From: Corynebacterium freneyi
Lineage (GTDB): Bacteria > Actinomycetota > Actinomycetes > Mycobacteriales > Mycobacteriaceae
Length of the DNA stretch: 64,000 nucleotides
Direction of reading: 5' to 3'
Assembly (NCBI RefSeq): GCF_030408835.1
Contig: NZ_CP047357.1
Span: 1,736,001-1,800,000, forward strand
Shown: positions 47,207 through 55,100 of the stretch, piece by piece
How positions within the stretch are numbered: position 1 is the stretch's first letter
Layout of the letters: every line of letters begins with the position of its first letter
Position numbers and translations under genes: made by a program
Notes under the pieces: model-generated
What the model was told of the DNA's origin: nothing
Seen by the model: the letters and a program-made list of their open reading frames with translations, nothing else
The model's database searches: none

Positions 47207-48556
47207 ATGCAGGAAATCGGAACGCCCTTGGTCACCCTGGCGGACGGCACCGTCAAGCAGCTCAACCCCTTCTCCGGCACCCAGGTATGGACCGTCCCCG
47301 GTCGCGGCAACCGGCCGCTGGGCATCACCCGCCCCGAACCGAAACCCCTGACCGACGCGGACTTCACCTCCCGCGACGCCTTCGGTTCCGCCAACGCCCT
47401 GCAGACGCCGCCGGAAAAGGCCCGCGTCGTCCGCGACGATTCGTCGCCGTCCGGTTTCCGCACCATCTACGGCGTCCATCCCGGACAGCTCCACGAGACG
47501 CAGGCGGAGTTCCGGCGCGTGCCCAACCTGTTCGAGATCGTCAGCTACGGCTATTGGGCCGCCAACTACGGCTTCATGCCCGACGACGAAACCCGCCAAC
47601 GCATGGCCGACTACCTGGCGGACCCGGCCGGCCGCGACCACGTGCTGTCCATCGTGCGCACGCGGCTGAAGGCCGGCGGCATGGCGCCCGAGGCGATCGC
47701 GGAACTCACCGACGGTGAACTGCTCGAACACGCTCCGGGGTACTTCGCCGGCGGACACGACGTCATCATCGGTCGGCGGCATTTCGTCGATGGCGCGACC
47801 CACGACGACCAGCTGGCGTCGTCGGGCACGCTCACCGTCGACGAGCACCGGGCGTTCATCGACTTCACCGTCGAGTCGATGGCGGATCTGTACCGCCGCA
47901 ACCGGTACGTGCGCTACGTCGTGGCGTTCCAGAATTGGCTCAAGCCCGCCGGCGCCAGCTTCGACCACCTGCACAAGCAGCTGGTGGCCATCGACGAGCA
48001 CGGCGAACAGCTCGAGCAGGAGATCCGCCGCCTGCGCGCGAACCCGAACATGTACAACGAGTTCGCCGTCGACTACGCGGCCCGGCACAACCTGGTCATC
48101 GCCGAAAACGACCACGCCGTGGCGTTCGCAGGCTTCGGGCACCGCTACCCCACCCTGGAGATCCACTCGAAGTCGCCGACGTGCGAGCCGTGGCGCCAAC
48201 GGCCCGAGGAGATCGCCGGCATGAGCGACCTCATCCACGCCTGCCACGCCGCCGCCGGCCCCGACGTGCCCTGCAACGAGGAGTGGCATCACCGGCCCAT
48301 CGACCTCGACGTGCGCATGCCGTGGCGATTGATGATCAAGTGGCGCGTGTCCAACCTCGCCGGTTTCGAGGGCGGCACGAAGATCTACCTCAACACCATC
48401 TCCCCCCAGGATCTGCGCGACCGCGTCGTGCCGCAGTTTTACAGGCTTCGCGACGAGGGCCGCATCGCCGGAGACATCCGCATCGCCGTCGAATGCTCCT
48501 GCCGCCCCAACTCCCTGCGCTACAACCCGCAGGTGTCCAAGGAACCGCGGCTGTAA
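47207..48556 (+). CDS. DUF4921 family protein (GalT/HIT-like nucleotidyltransferase fold)
   Basis: A 449-residue protein typical of Corynebacterium. The segment GASFDHLHKQLVAIDEHG near 258 resembles the HxHxQ-type active site of galactose-1-phosphate uridylyltransferases and HIT proteins, and PTLEIHSKSPTCEPW plus ECSCRPNSLRYNPQVSKEPRL near the end are conserved-looking. Function is not established. TAATCT at 47195-47200 overlaps the preceding stop codon and is spaced for a leaderless start at 47207. Confidence 0.85.
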   Translation: MQEIGTPLVTLADGTVKQLNPFSGTQVWTVPGRGNRPLGITRPEPKPLTDADFTSRDAFGSANALQTPPEKARVVRDDSSPSGFRTIYGVHPGQLHETQAEFRRVPNLFEIVSYGYWAANYGFMPDDETRQRMADYLADPAGRDHVLSIVRTRLKAGGMAPEAIAELTDGELLEHAPGYFAGGHDVIIGRRHFVDGATHDDQLASSGTLTVDEHRAFIDFTVESMADLYRRNRYVRYVVAFQNWLKPAGASFDHLHKQLVAIDEHGEQLEQEIRRLRANPNMYNEFAVDYAARHNLVIAENDHAVAFAGFGHRYPTLEIHSKSPTCEPWRQRPEEIAGMSDLIHACHAAAGPDVPCNEEWHHRPIDLDVRMPWRLMIKWRVSNLAGFEGGTKIYLNTISPQDLRDRVVPQFYRLRDEGRIAGDIRIAVECSCRPNSLRYNPQVSKEPRL

Positions 48557-48757
48557 CGCGGGGCGACGGCGTTCGGGCAGGGTTTCGGGTCCCGCTTTTC
48601 GCTTGACGACGCCCGTCGCCCTATTCGTCACTCACCATCTCAATGCCATACCGGGACTTCAGGAACCCGATGAATTCGATTAGCACTCATGGACGCGTCC
48701 TCTGACGCGCTCATACAGACGCCCCCATCGAAAACATGTGATCACCCAATGCGATCA
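48557..48757. other. Intergenic region after the DUF4921 gene
   Basis: A loose GC hairpin (GCGGG near 48560 against CCCGC near 48591) followed by TTTT may end the DUF4921 transcript. GCTTGACGACG at 48601-48611 is a scattered motif copy. From 48640 the GC content drops sharply toward the next gene. Confidence 0.4.
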
Positions 48758-49321
48758 TTACTCATGATCAGATTGACAACCACCTACCGACTTCAACAAA
48801 TGAAGCCTCCCCCTTAGACTATCGACCTCTTCCTCCTCGACATCGAGGGACTTCAAGGATTCAAGCTGCTCCGCACTAAACCATACCCTTTCCCAGGCAT
48901 CCTCATCACTAATTTCAAATACCCGCCGAACGACGGCAAGATTATGGATCACCTCCCCAGTATTCCAATTCAAGGAATCAATGAGGAATCCAACACCCTT
49001 AATGTTTTTCGACTCCTCGAGGAGGCGCCGGACAACTGCACAACGATCGATCGCCCAAACTTGAACATAATAAGCATCGATCACATTCTCTTTGGTGAAT
49101 TGAGAAACCGATTGGGGATCTCCATACCGAAGAGTGCCGAACACATTCCGCGCCCACCTCACTTCCCCCGACGTAATATCTCGAAGAGCTTCAACCCCAA
49201 ACGTGCGCGCCGCAACACGGTCCGCGCGCTTCGCCAAACCATAACTCCATACGGAGTAAACGATTGCGACCATTCCGACAATTGTCGCAACATCGGCGAA
49301 GACCTCGATGACCTTCGTCAT
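48758..49321 (-). CDS. Membrane-anchored protein of unknown function, low-GC
   Basis: A 187-residue protein with one hydrophobic segment near residues 8-28 and a mostly helical, charged cytoplasmic part. The layout (N-terminal anchor, then EVRWARNVFGTLRYGD near 55 and later YYVQVWAIDRCAVVRRLLEES) recalls DUF4760-like proteins, but the match is not firm. GGAGG lies just before ATG 49321. The DNA is far less GC-rich than its flanks, suggesting transfer. It stands alone between the DUF4921 and amidohydrolase genes. Confidence 0.65.
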   Translation of the reverse strand: MTKVIEVFADVATIVGMVAIVYSVWSYGLAKRADRVAARTFGVEALRDITSGEVRWARNVFGTLRYGDPQSVSQFTKENVIDAYYVQVWAIDRCAVVRRLLEESKNIKGVGFLIDSLNWNTGEVIHNLAVVRRVFEISDEDAWERVWFSAEQLESLKSLDVEEEEVDSLRGRLHLLKSVGGCQSDHE

Positions 49322-49415
49322 CCCACCCTCCAACCTGCACACAGGAATCTCGACTTTACTTCTTAAAGAAGACAGTCCAACGGTCGTCATGTCAAGAGGC
49401 TCACGCGGCGATGAA

Positions 49416-49431
49416 TGTACCGATCGGTACA
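49416..49431. promoter_or_regulatory. Perfect 16-base palindrome upstream of the amidohydrolase gene
   Basis: TGTACCGATCGGTACA is fully symmetric and of the kind bound by TetR-family repressors. It lies 46 bases before the amidohydrolase start and is also near the divergent gene, so it may control one or both. Confidence 0.55.
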
Positions 49432-49477
49432 CTGGCGTGAGCAAAAACCCCGCCCGGAAACGAGGATCACCGACTCC

Positions 49478-50764
49478 ATGTCCGTCACCCCGCCCACCGA
49501 CGTCCGCTTTCGCCGCACGGTCCCCGAGGTCATCGCGGACCACGGCGCCGACCTGTCCTGGCAGCAGTCGGTGTACCGGCACCTGCACGCCAACCCGGAG
49601 CTGTCGTCCGTGGAGGAAGCCACCGCCGCGTACCTGGCCGATCGGCTGTCCGAGTTCGACTGCAGCATCACCACCGGCATCGGCGGCCACGGCCTCGTCG
49701 GCGTGTTCCGCAACGGCGAGGGCCCCACGGTGCTGTTCCGCGCAGACATCGACGCCCTGCCCGTCGAGGAGGCCACCGGCGTCGATTACGCGTCCGTCGC
49801 CGACGGCATCTCCCGCGAGGGCGTCGCGTCGAAGGTGATGCACGCCTGCGGCCACGACCACCACATGACGGCCCTGCTCGGCGCGTGCGCCATCCTCGAC
49901 GCCAACCGCGACGACTGGTCCGGCACCTTCATCGCCCTGTTCCAGCCGGCCGAGGAAACCGCCTGCGGCGCCCAGGCCATGGTCGACGACGGCCTGACCA
50001 CCATGATCCCCCGGCCCGACGTGTGCCTGGGCCAGCACGTCGTCCCCGGCCCCGCCGGCCGCGTCATGTCCGCCGCGGGCCCCGTCCTCACCGGCTGCGA
50101 CACCATCACCATCGACATCACCGGGCGTTCGGCCCACGGTTCCATGCCGCACAACGGCATCGACCCGACGTACATCGCCGCGGCCATCGTCATGCGGTTG
50201 CAGGGCATCGTCGGCCGCGAGGTCTCGCCCCACGAGTTCGCGGTGATCTCGGTGGGCACGCTGTCGTCGGGCAACTCGAACAACACCATCCCCGGCCACG
50301 CCCGCATCGTCCTGAACATCCGCTACTACTCGGACGAGGTCCGGACGATCCTGATCAACGCCATCGAGCGGATGGTCCGCGCCGAGTGCGCGGCCTCCGG
50401 CTCCGACGTCGAGCCCCGGTTCACGTACTCCGACCACGGCAACGTCACCGACAACGACCCCGAGGTCTTCGCCGACGTCCGCGCCGCGTTCGACGGCGTC
50501 TTCGGCGACGAGTCCGTCACCGCCGAGCGGTGGACCGCCTCGGAGGACTTCTCCGACATCCCCAACGCCTTCGACTGCCCCTACGTCTACTGGACCGTGG
50601 GCGTGACTCCCCGCGAGCTGTGGGACTCCGCCGTCGCCGCCGACCGGGTCCTGGAGGACGTGCCCTCCAACCACATGTCGACGTTCCTGCCCGACTACGA
50701 GCCCACCGTCGACGCCACCACCCGCGCCGCAGCAGCCGCCGTCCTGGCCTGCCTGCGCAGGTAG
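49478..50764 (+). CDS. M20 family amidohydrolase (metallopeptidase type)
   Basis: A 428-residue M20D-type hydrolase. The metal site HACGHDHHMTALLGA lies near 124-138; FRADIDALPVEEATG near 90, QPAEETACGAQAMV near 160 and the dimerisation domain SAHGSMPHNGIDP near 218 complete the pattern. Such enzymes cleave N-acyl amino acids, hippurate or auxin-type conjugates. The exact substrate is unknown. ATG 49478 has GAGGAT upstream. The luciferase-like gene follows 68 bases later and may be co-transcribed. Confidence 0.92.
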   Translation: MSVTPPTDVRFRRTVPEVIADHGADLSWQQSVYRHLHANPELSSVEEATAAYLADRLSEFDCSITTGIGGHGLVGVFRNGEGPTVLFRADIDALPVEEATGVDYASVADGISREGVASKVMHACGHDHHMTALLGACAILDANRDDWSGTFIALFQPAEETACGAQAMVDDGLTTMIPRPDVCLGQHVVPGPAGRVMSAAGPVLTGCDTITIDITGRSAHGSMPHNGIDPTYIAAAIVMRLQGIVGREVSPHEFAVISVGTLSSGNSNNTIPGHARIVLNIRYYSDEVRTILINAIERMVRAECAASGSDVEPRFTYSDHGNVTDNDPEVFADVRAAFDGVFGDESVTAERWTASEDFSDIPNAFDCPYVYWTVGVTPRELWDSAVAADRVLEDVPSNHMSTFLPDYEPTVDATTRAAAAAVLACLRR

Positions 50765-50832
50765 TCCTCCTCCCCCGGTTTCCCCTCCCCGGGCCCCGGG
50801 GACGACGTTCGCCCCACGGAAAGCGCACCGCC

Positions 50833-51792
50833 ATGCCCCTGCACCTGCCCACCGACCGGATGACCATCGGCCTGGCCGAACCCCTCGCCGGCGGGCGCGG
50901 GCCGGTGCCGGATCTCGACGTGCTGCTGCGCGACACGGCCGCCCTCGCCCGGCACGCCGAGGACGCCGGGGCCACCGCCCTGTGGTTTCGCGACGTGCCG
51001 CTGCTGGTCGACGAGTTCCGCGACGCCGGGCAGATCCTCGACCCGTTCACGCACATGGCGTACCTGGCGGCGCACACCTCCGCCATCGGGTTGGCCACCG
51101 CGTCGACGGTGTTGACGCTGCGCCATCCGATCCACGTGGCCAAGCAGGCCGCCAGCGTCGACCGGCTCTCCGGCGGGCGCGTCGCACTCGGCGTGGCCAC
51201 CGGCGACCGGCCCGAGGAGTTCCCCGCCTTCAAACGTCGCCGCGCCGACCGCGCCGAGGACTTCCGCCACGCCGTCGACTACGTCCGCGCCCTGTGGCGC
51301 ACGGGCACGCCCCGCACCCGCGCCAACCGGTGGGGCGGCGTCGACATGGGCATCGAGATGCTGCCCAAGCCGGTCGGCGGCGACCCCATCCCGCTTTTCG
51401 TCACCGGCTTCTGCGGCCAAACCCCGGACTGGATCGCCGAACACGGCGACGGCTGGATGTACTACGGGCAGGACCTCGACACCACGGCGAAGCTCGTCCG
51501 CGGCTGGCGCGACGACGTCGCCCGGCTATGCGGCACGGATGCGTCCGGCCGCGACGTCGTCAAGCCCTACATCACCACCTTGACCCTGGACCTGCTGCCC
51601 GACCCGGACGCCGAGCCGAAGCCCCTGCGCTACGGTTTCCGCGCGGGCCGGACCTTCCTGCTGCGGTACCTCGAACGGCTGGCGGGACTCGGCGTCGACC
51701 ACGTCATGCTGGGTCTGCGTGCTTCACGACGACCCGTGCCCGACGTCCTCGACGAACTCGCCGAACACGTCTTCCCCCTGTACCCGCGGTAG
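50833..51792 (+). CDS. Luciferase-like (LLM class) flavin-dependent oxidoreductase
   Basis: A 319-residue bacterial-luciferase-family protein. It has the beta/alpha barrel pattern with ALWFRDVPLL near 50, an IGLATASTVLTLRHPIHVAKQAASVDRLSGGRVALGVATG core near 80-120, and FVTGFCGQTPDWIAEHGDGWMYY near 190. These enzymes use reduced FMN or F420 to oxidise small organics. Likely co-expressed with the preceding amidohydrolase. Its last 30 residues contain a GCTTCACGACG motif copy. Confidence 0.9.
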   Translation: MPLHLPTDRMTIGLAEPLAGGRGPVPDLDVLLRDTAALARHAEDAGATALWFRDVPLLVDEFRDAGQILDPFTHMAYLAAHTSAIGLATASTVLTLRHPIHVAKQAASVDRLSGGRVALGVATGDRPEEFPAFKRRRADRAEDFRHAVDYVRALWRTGTPRTRANRWGGVDMGIEMLPKPVGGDPIPLFVTGFCGQTPDWIAEHGDGWMYYGQDLDTTAKLVRGWRDDVARLCGTDASGRDVVKPYITTLTLDLLPDPDAEPKPLRYGFRAGRTFLLRYLERLAGLGVDHVMLGLRASRRPVPDVLDELAEHVFPLYPR

Positions 51793-51807
51793 CCGCCCGG
51801 CGCGACG

Positions 51808-52941
51808 TCAGGCGTCGTATGCCAGGTAGTCGACGTAGCCCTCCGGGCCCTGCGCGTAGATGGTGTCGGGGTCGACGTCGGCCAACGGCAGACCGTCGCG
51901 CATGCGGCGCACCAGATCCGGGTTGGCGATGTACGGCCGCCCGAAGCCGACGAGGTCCACCAGTCCGGAGTCGAGCCACTCCTGCGCCGACTGCGCATCC
52001 TGACCGCCGGTGAAGATCACGGCGCCGCCGTATTCCTCCCGCATGTGCTCCATGAACCCGCGCGGCACGCCGGGCACCACGACATCGCCCGTCGTCGACG
52101 ACTGGTCGGCGACGTGGATGAAGTCGACGCCGCGCCGCCCCAGCTCCCGGGCCAGGGTGACGTAGGTGTTTTCGACGCCGTCGTAGAGCGGGATGTCGTT
52201 GACGGTGCCGTACGGGGAAATCCGCATGCCGACGGCGAAGTCGACGCCGGGTTCACGGTCGGCGTCGCGCACCGCGGCCAGCACCGCGTCGGTCACCGCC
52301 AACGGGAACCGCAGTCGCTTGTCGACGGTCTGCGCACCCCAATCATCCGTCCGGTCATTGACGCCGGGGTTGATGAACTGCTGGATCAGATAGCCGTTGG
52401 CGGCATGGATCTCGACGCCGTCGAAACCCGCCTCCACCGCGTGGGCGGCCGCTCGGGCGTAGTCGGCGATGGTGGCGGCGATGCCGTCGTCGTCAAGCCC
52501 CACCGGGTCCGAGGCACCCGTGAACCGGGCCTCGCCGCGAGAATCGAAGATGTAGCACTTCGCGCCCCGCGCCGGCGTCGACGTCGAACTCACCGGCGCG
52601 GACCCCGACGGCTGCAGCGCCGTGTGCGACACCCGGCCGCAATGCCACAACTGCGCCACCATCCGGCCGCCCTCCGCATGCACCCGGTCGAGGACCTGCT
52701 CCCACCCCTCGACCTGCGACGCCTTCCAGATCCCCGGCACCGCCGCGAAACCGCGGGCCACCGGCGAAATGAACGTCCCCTCCGACACGATCAGCCCCGC
52801 CGTCGCCCGCTGCGCGTAGTACTCGGCGACCATCTCGTCCGCCACCTGCGACTCCGACCGCACGCGGGTCATGGGTGCCATGACCACCCGGTTGGCAAGC
52901 GACATCTCGCCGATGCGGAACGAGTCGAACAGGGTGGGCAA
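51808..52941 (-). CDS. Old yellow enzyme-type alkene reductase (NADH:flavin oxidoreductase)
   Basis: A 377-residue FMN barrel enzyme reducing activated C=C bonds or nitro compounds. Signatures include NRVVMAPMTRVRS near 18, GRMVAQLWHCGRVSH near 93, FDGVEIHAANGYLIQQFINPGVNDRTDDWG near 173 and VGFGRPYIANPDLVRRM near 336. The HAAN pair that binds the substrate is present. The start is TTG 52941 with GGAGG five bases upstream. It converges on the luciferase-like gene with 15 bases between stops. Confidence 0.94.
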   Translation of the reverse strand: MPTLFDSFRIGEMSLANRVVMAPMTRVRSESQVADEMVAEYYAQRATAGLIVSEGTFISPVARGFAAVPGIWKASQVEGWEQVLDRVHAEGGRMVAQLWHCGRVSHTALQPSGSAPVSSTSTPARGAKCYIFDSRGEARFTGASDPVGLDDDGIAATIADYARAAAHAVEAGFDGVEIHAANGYLIQQFINPGVNDRTDDWGAQTVDKRLRFPLAVTDAVLAAVRDADREPGVDFAVGMRISPYGTVNDIPLYDGVENTYVTLARELGRRGVDFIHVADQSSTTGDVVVPGVPRGFMEHMREEYGGAVIFTGGQDAQSAQEWLDSGLVDLVGFGRPYIANPDLVRRMRDGLPLADVDPDTIYAQGPEGYVDYLAYDA

Positions 52942-53127
52942 CGGGCCTCCTCGAAAACGGCCGCCGCACGCGAGCGCGGACGGTCACCTGACCGGGAACT
53001 TTTCCGGTGACCTTAACACCGCCGCGTCCCGGCGCGTAAAGCTGCGGGACACCGCAAAGACCGGGCCAACCCCGGTGCGGCCGCCGACGGGAGTCGGTCG
53101 TGGGGCCGACGACGGGGTCGGTCGTCG

Positions 53128-54966
53128 TCAGTTCTCGTCCGTGCCCGACTCCTCCTGAAGCGATCCGCGCACCGTGACGTCGCCGTCGATGACCGCACCG
53201 CCCGGAATATGGAGATTGCCGTCGTCGTCGATGAGCGGGGCCGGCAACGGCTCGCCCTGCTCGTCGTAGCCCGGCGCGGGAGTCGATTCCTGCGACTCCA
53301 GGGCATCCGGCGTAAACGCCGGGCTCCACTGGCGGGTACGGGGCTCCGGGCGTGCGGCCGCATCGTCGCGGATGCCCTTGACCAGCGAGATCATCATGGT
53401 GAAGCCGAGCACGAAGAACGGCAGGCCGACGACCGTGATCGTGTCCTGCAGCGCGGTGAGCCCCGCCTCGCCGGCTCCGACGAGCAGGATCGCGGCGACC
53501 AGGCCGGTCAGCACCGCCCAGACCACGCGCTGCACCGGGTTCGACTTGTTCTCGTCGCCCAGCGCCATCATGTCCAGGACCATCGACGACGAATCCATGG
53601 ACGTCGTGAAGAAGATGACCACGATGATGACCGAAAACAGCGACAGCACCGGTGCGAACGGGAAGTGCGACAGGAACTCGAACAGCGCGCCGGGCACATC
53701 GCCCTGGTCGACGACGACGTCGACGAGCTTGCCGTGCTCCTGCTCCGCGCGGAACGACGCCATGCCGAAGATGCCGAACCAGATCAGCGAAAACGCCACC
53801 GGCAGCGCGAGCACGCCGCCGACGAATTCCCGGATGGTGCGGCCGCGGGAAATGCGGGCCACGAAGATGCCGACGAACGGCGCCCACGTGATGGTCCATG
53901 CCCAGTAAAAGACGGTCCATCCGCCCTGCCAGCCCGGGTTCTCGTCGAACGCGTCGTTCCACAGCGCCAGGCGCGGCAATTCCGCAAGGTAACCGCCGAT
54001 CGCCTCGATGGTGCCGCGCAGCAGATACAGCGTCGGGCCCGCGACCAACACGAAGACGAGCAGCAGCACCGCGGCCACGATGTTGAGGTTCGACAGACGC
54101 TTGATGCCCTTGTCCAGCCCCAGCGCCACGGACACGCACGCGATGAGCGACACGATGATGATCAGCAGCACCTGGACGCTCACCGACTCATCGAAGCCGT
54201 ACAGGCGATTCAGGCCGGCGCTGATCTGCATCGTGCCCAAGCCGATGGACACCGCCACGCCGAAGACCGTGCCGACCACGGCTACGACGTCGACGATCCG
54301 CCCGATCGGCCCATAGATGCGCGTGCCGATCAGCGGCGCGAGAATCGACGACAACCGCGCGGGCAGCTTCCGCTTGTAGATGAAGTAGGCGAACGCCAAA
54401 CCGGGCAACGCGAAGATCGTCCACGTGTGCAGACCGAAGTGGTAGAAGGTGAACGCCATCGCCTCGCGGGCCGCGTCGTTGGACAGCGGTTCCGTGCCCG
54501 CCCGCGGCGGATTGGCGAAGTGGTTGAGCGGCTCGGCGACGCCCCAGAACATGAGGATCGTGCCGATGCCCGCGGCGAAGAGCATCGCGAACCACGTCGC
54601 CGTCGAATGCTCCGGGCGTTCATCGTCGCCGCCGAGGCGGATTCGGCCGAACCTCGACATGGCGATCCAGATGAGGAACACCAGAAACACGGTGATGCCG
54701 AGGATGTAGAACCAGCCCAGGTTCTCCTTCAGCCAGTCCGCGGCGGTGGAAAACGTCGCCGTGACCGATTCCGTGGACACCAGCGTCCACGCCACGAAGC
54801 CGAGAATGAGGATCACCGACGGCCAGAACACCGGCGGATCGATGCGGAAGGGGACCTTGCGACCGCGGGTGATGTCCCCCAGGCCGTCGTCGTCGGGGAC
54901 CGCCTCCCCCGGTCTTCCGTCACGTGGTCTGCTGCCTTTGTTTTTGTCGGATTCTGGCAGGGACAC
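53128..54966 (-). CDS. BCCT family osmolyte transporter (EctP/LcoP type)
   Basis: About 612 residues with twelve hydrophobic segments. The family signature GWTVFYWAWTITWAPFVGIFVARISRGRT lies near 347-375, the glycine-rich GVAVSIGLGTMQISAGLN near 228, and IFFTTSMDSSSMVLDMM near 455. It would import betaine, ectoine, proline or carnitine-like compounds with sodium, supporting osmotic balance. Length and type resemble C. glutamicum EctP or LcoP. A 90-residue acidic C-terminal tail may regulate it. GTG 54966 is chosen because TGAGG lies nine bases upstream; GTG 54975 is the alternative. Confidence 0.92.
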   Translation of the reverse strand: MSLPESDKNKGSRPRDGRPGEAVPDDDGLGDITRGRKVPFRIDPPVFWPSVILILGFVAWTLVSTESVTATFSTAADWLKENLGWFYILGITVFLVFLIWIAMSRFGRIRLGGDDERPEHSTATWFAMLFAAGIGTILMFWGVAEPLNHFANPPRAGTEPLSNDAAREAMAFTFYHFGLHTWTIFALPGLAFAYFIYKRKLPARLSSILAPLIGTRIYGPIGRIVDVVAVVGTVFGVAVSIGLGTMQISAGLNRLYGFDESVSVQVLLIIIVSLIACVSVALGLDKGIKRLSNLNIVAAVLLLVFVLVAGPTLYLLRGTIEAIGGYLAELPRLALWNDAFDENPGWQGGWTVFYWAWTITWAPFVGIFVARISRGRTIREFVGGVLALPVAFSLIWFGIFGMASFRAEQEHGKLVDVVVDQGDVPGALFEFLSHFPFAPVLSLFSVIIVVIFFTTSMDSSSMVLDMMALGDENKSNPVQRVVWAVLTGLVAAILLVGAGEAGLTALQDTITVVGLPFFVLGFTMMISLVKGIRDDAAARPEPRTRQWSPAFTPDALESQESTPAPGYDEQGEPLPAPLIDDDGNLHIPGGAVIDGDVTVRGSLQEESGTDEN

Positions 54967-55045
54967 GGCAATCACCTCAGGGTCAATCGGTCGGTCGACT
55001 GTCCCTTCTCACATGACCATCATTCACCTTCGGATACAACCCGAG

Positions 55046-55074
55046 CGGGCAGAATCGTTACCGATTCTTGCCCG
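55046..55074 (-). terminator. Hairpin downstream of the glucan phosphorylase gene
   Basis: CGGGCAGAATCG (55046-55057) pairs with CGATTCTTGCCCG (55062-55074) with one bulged base and a four-base loop. It lies 26 bases beyond the phosphorylase stop. No strong T run follows. Confidence 0.5.
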
Positions 55075-55100
55075 TTCCGGCGCACTTCCCCGCCCTGCGG

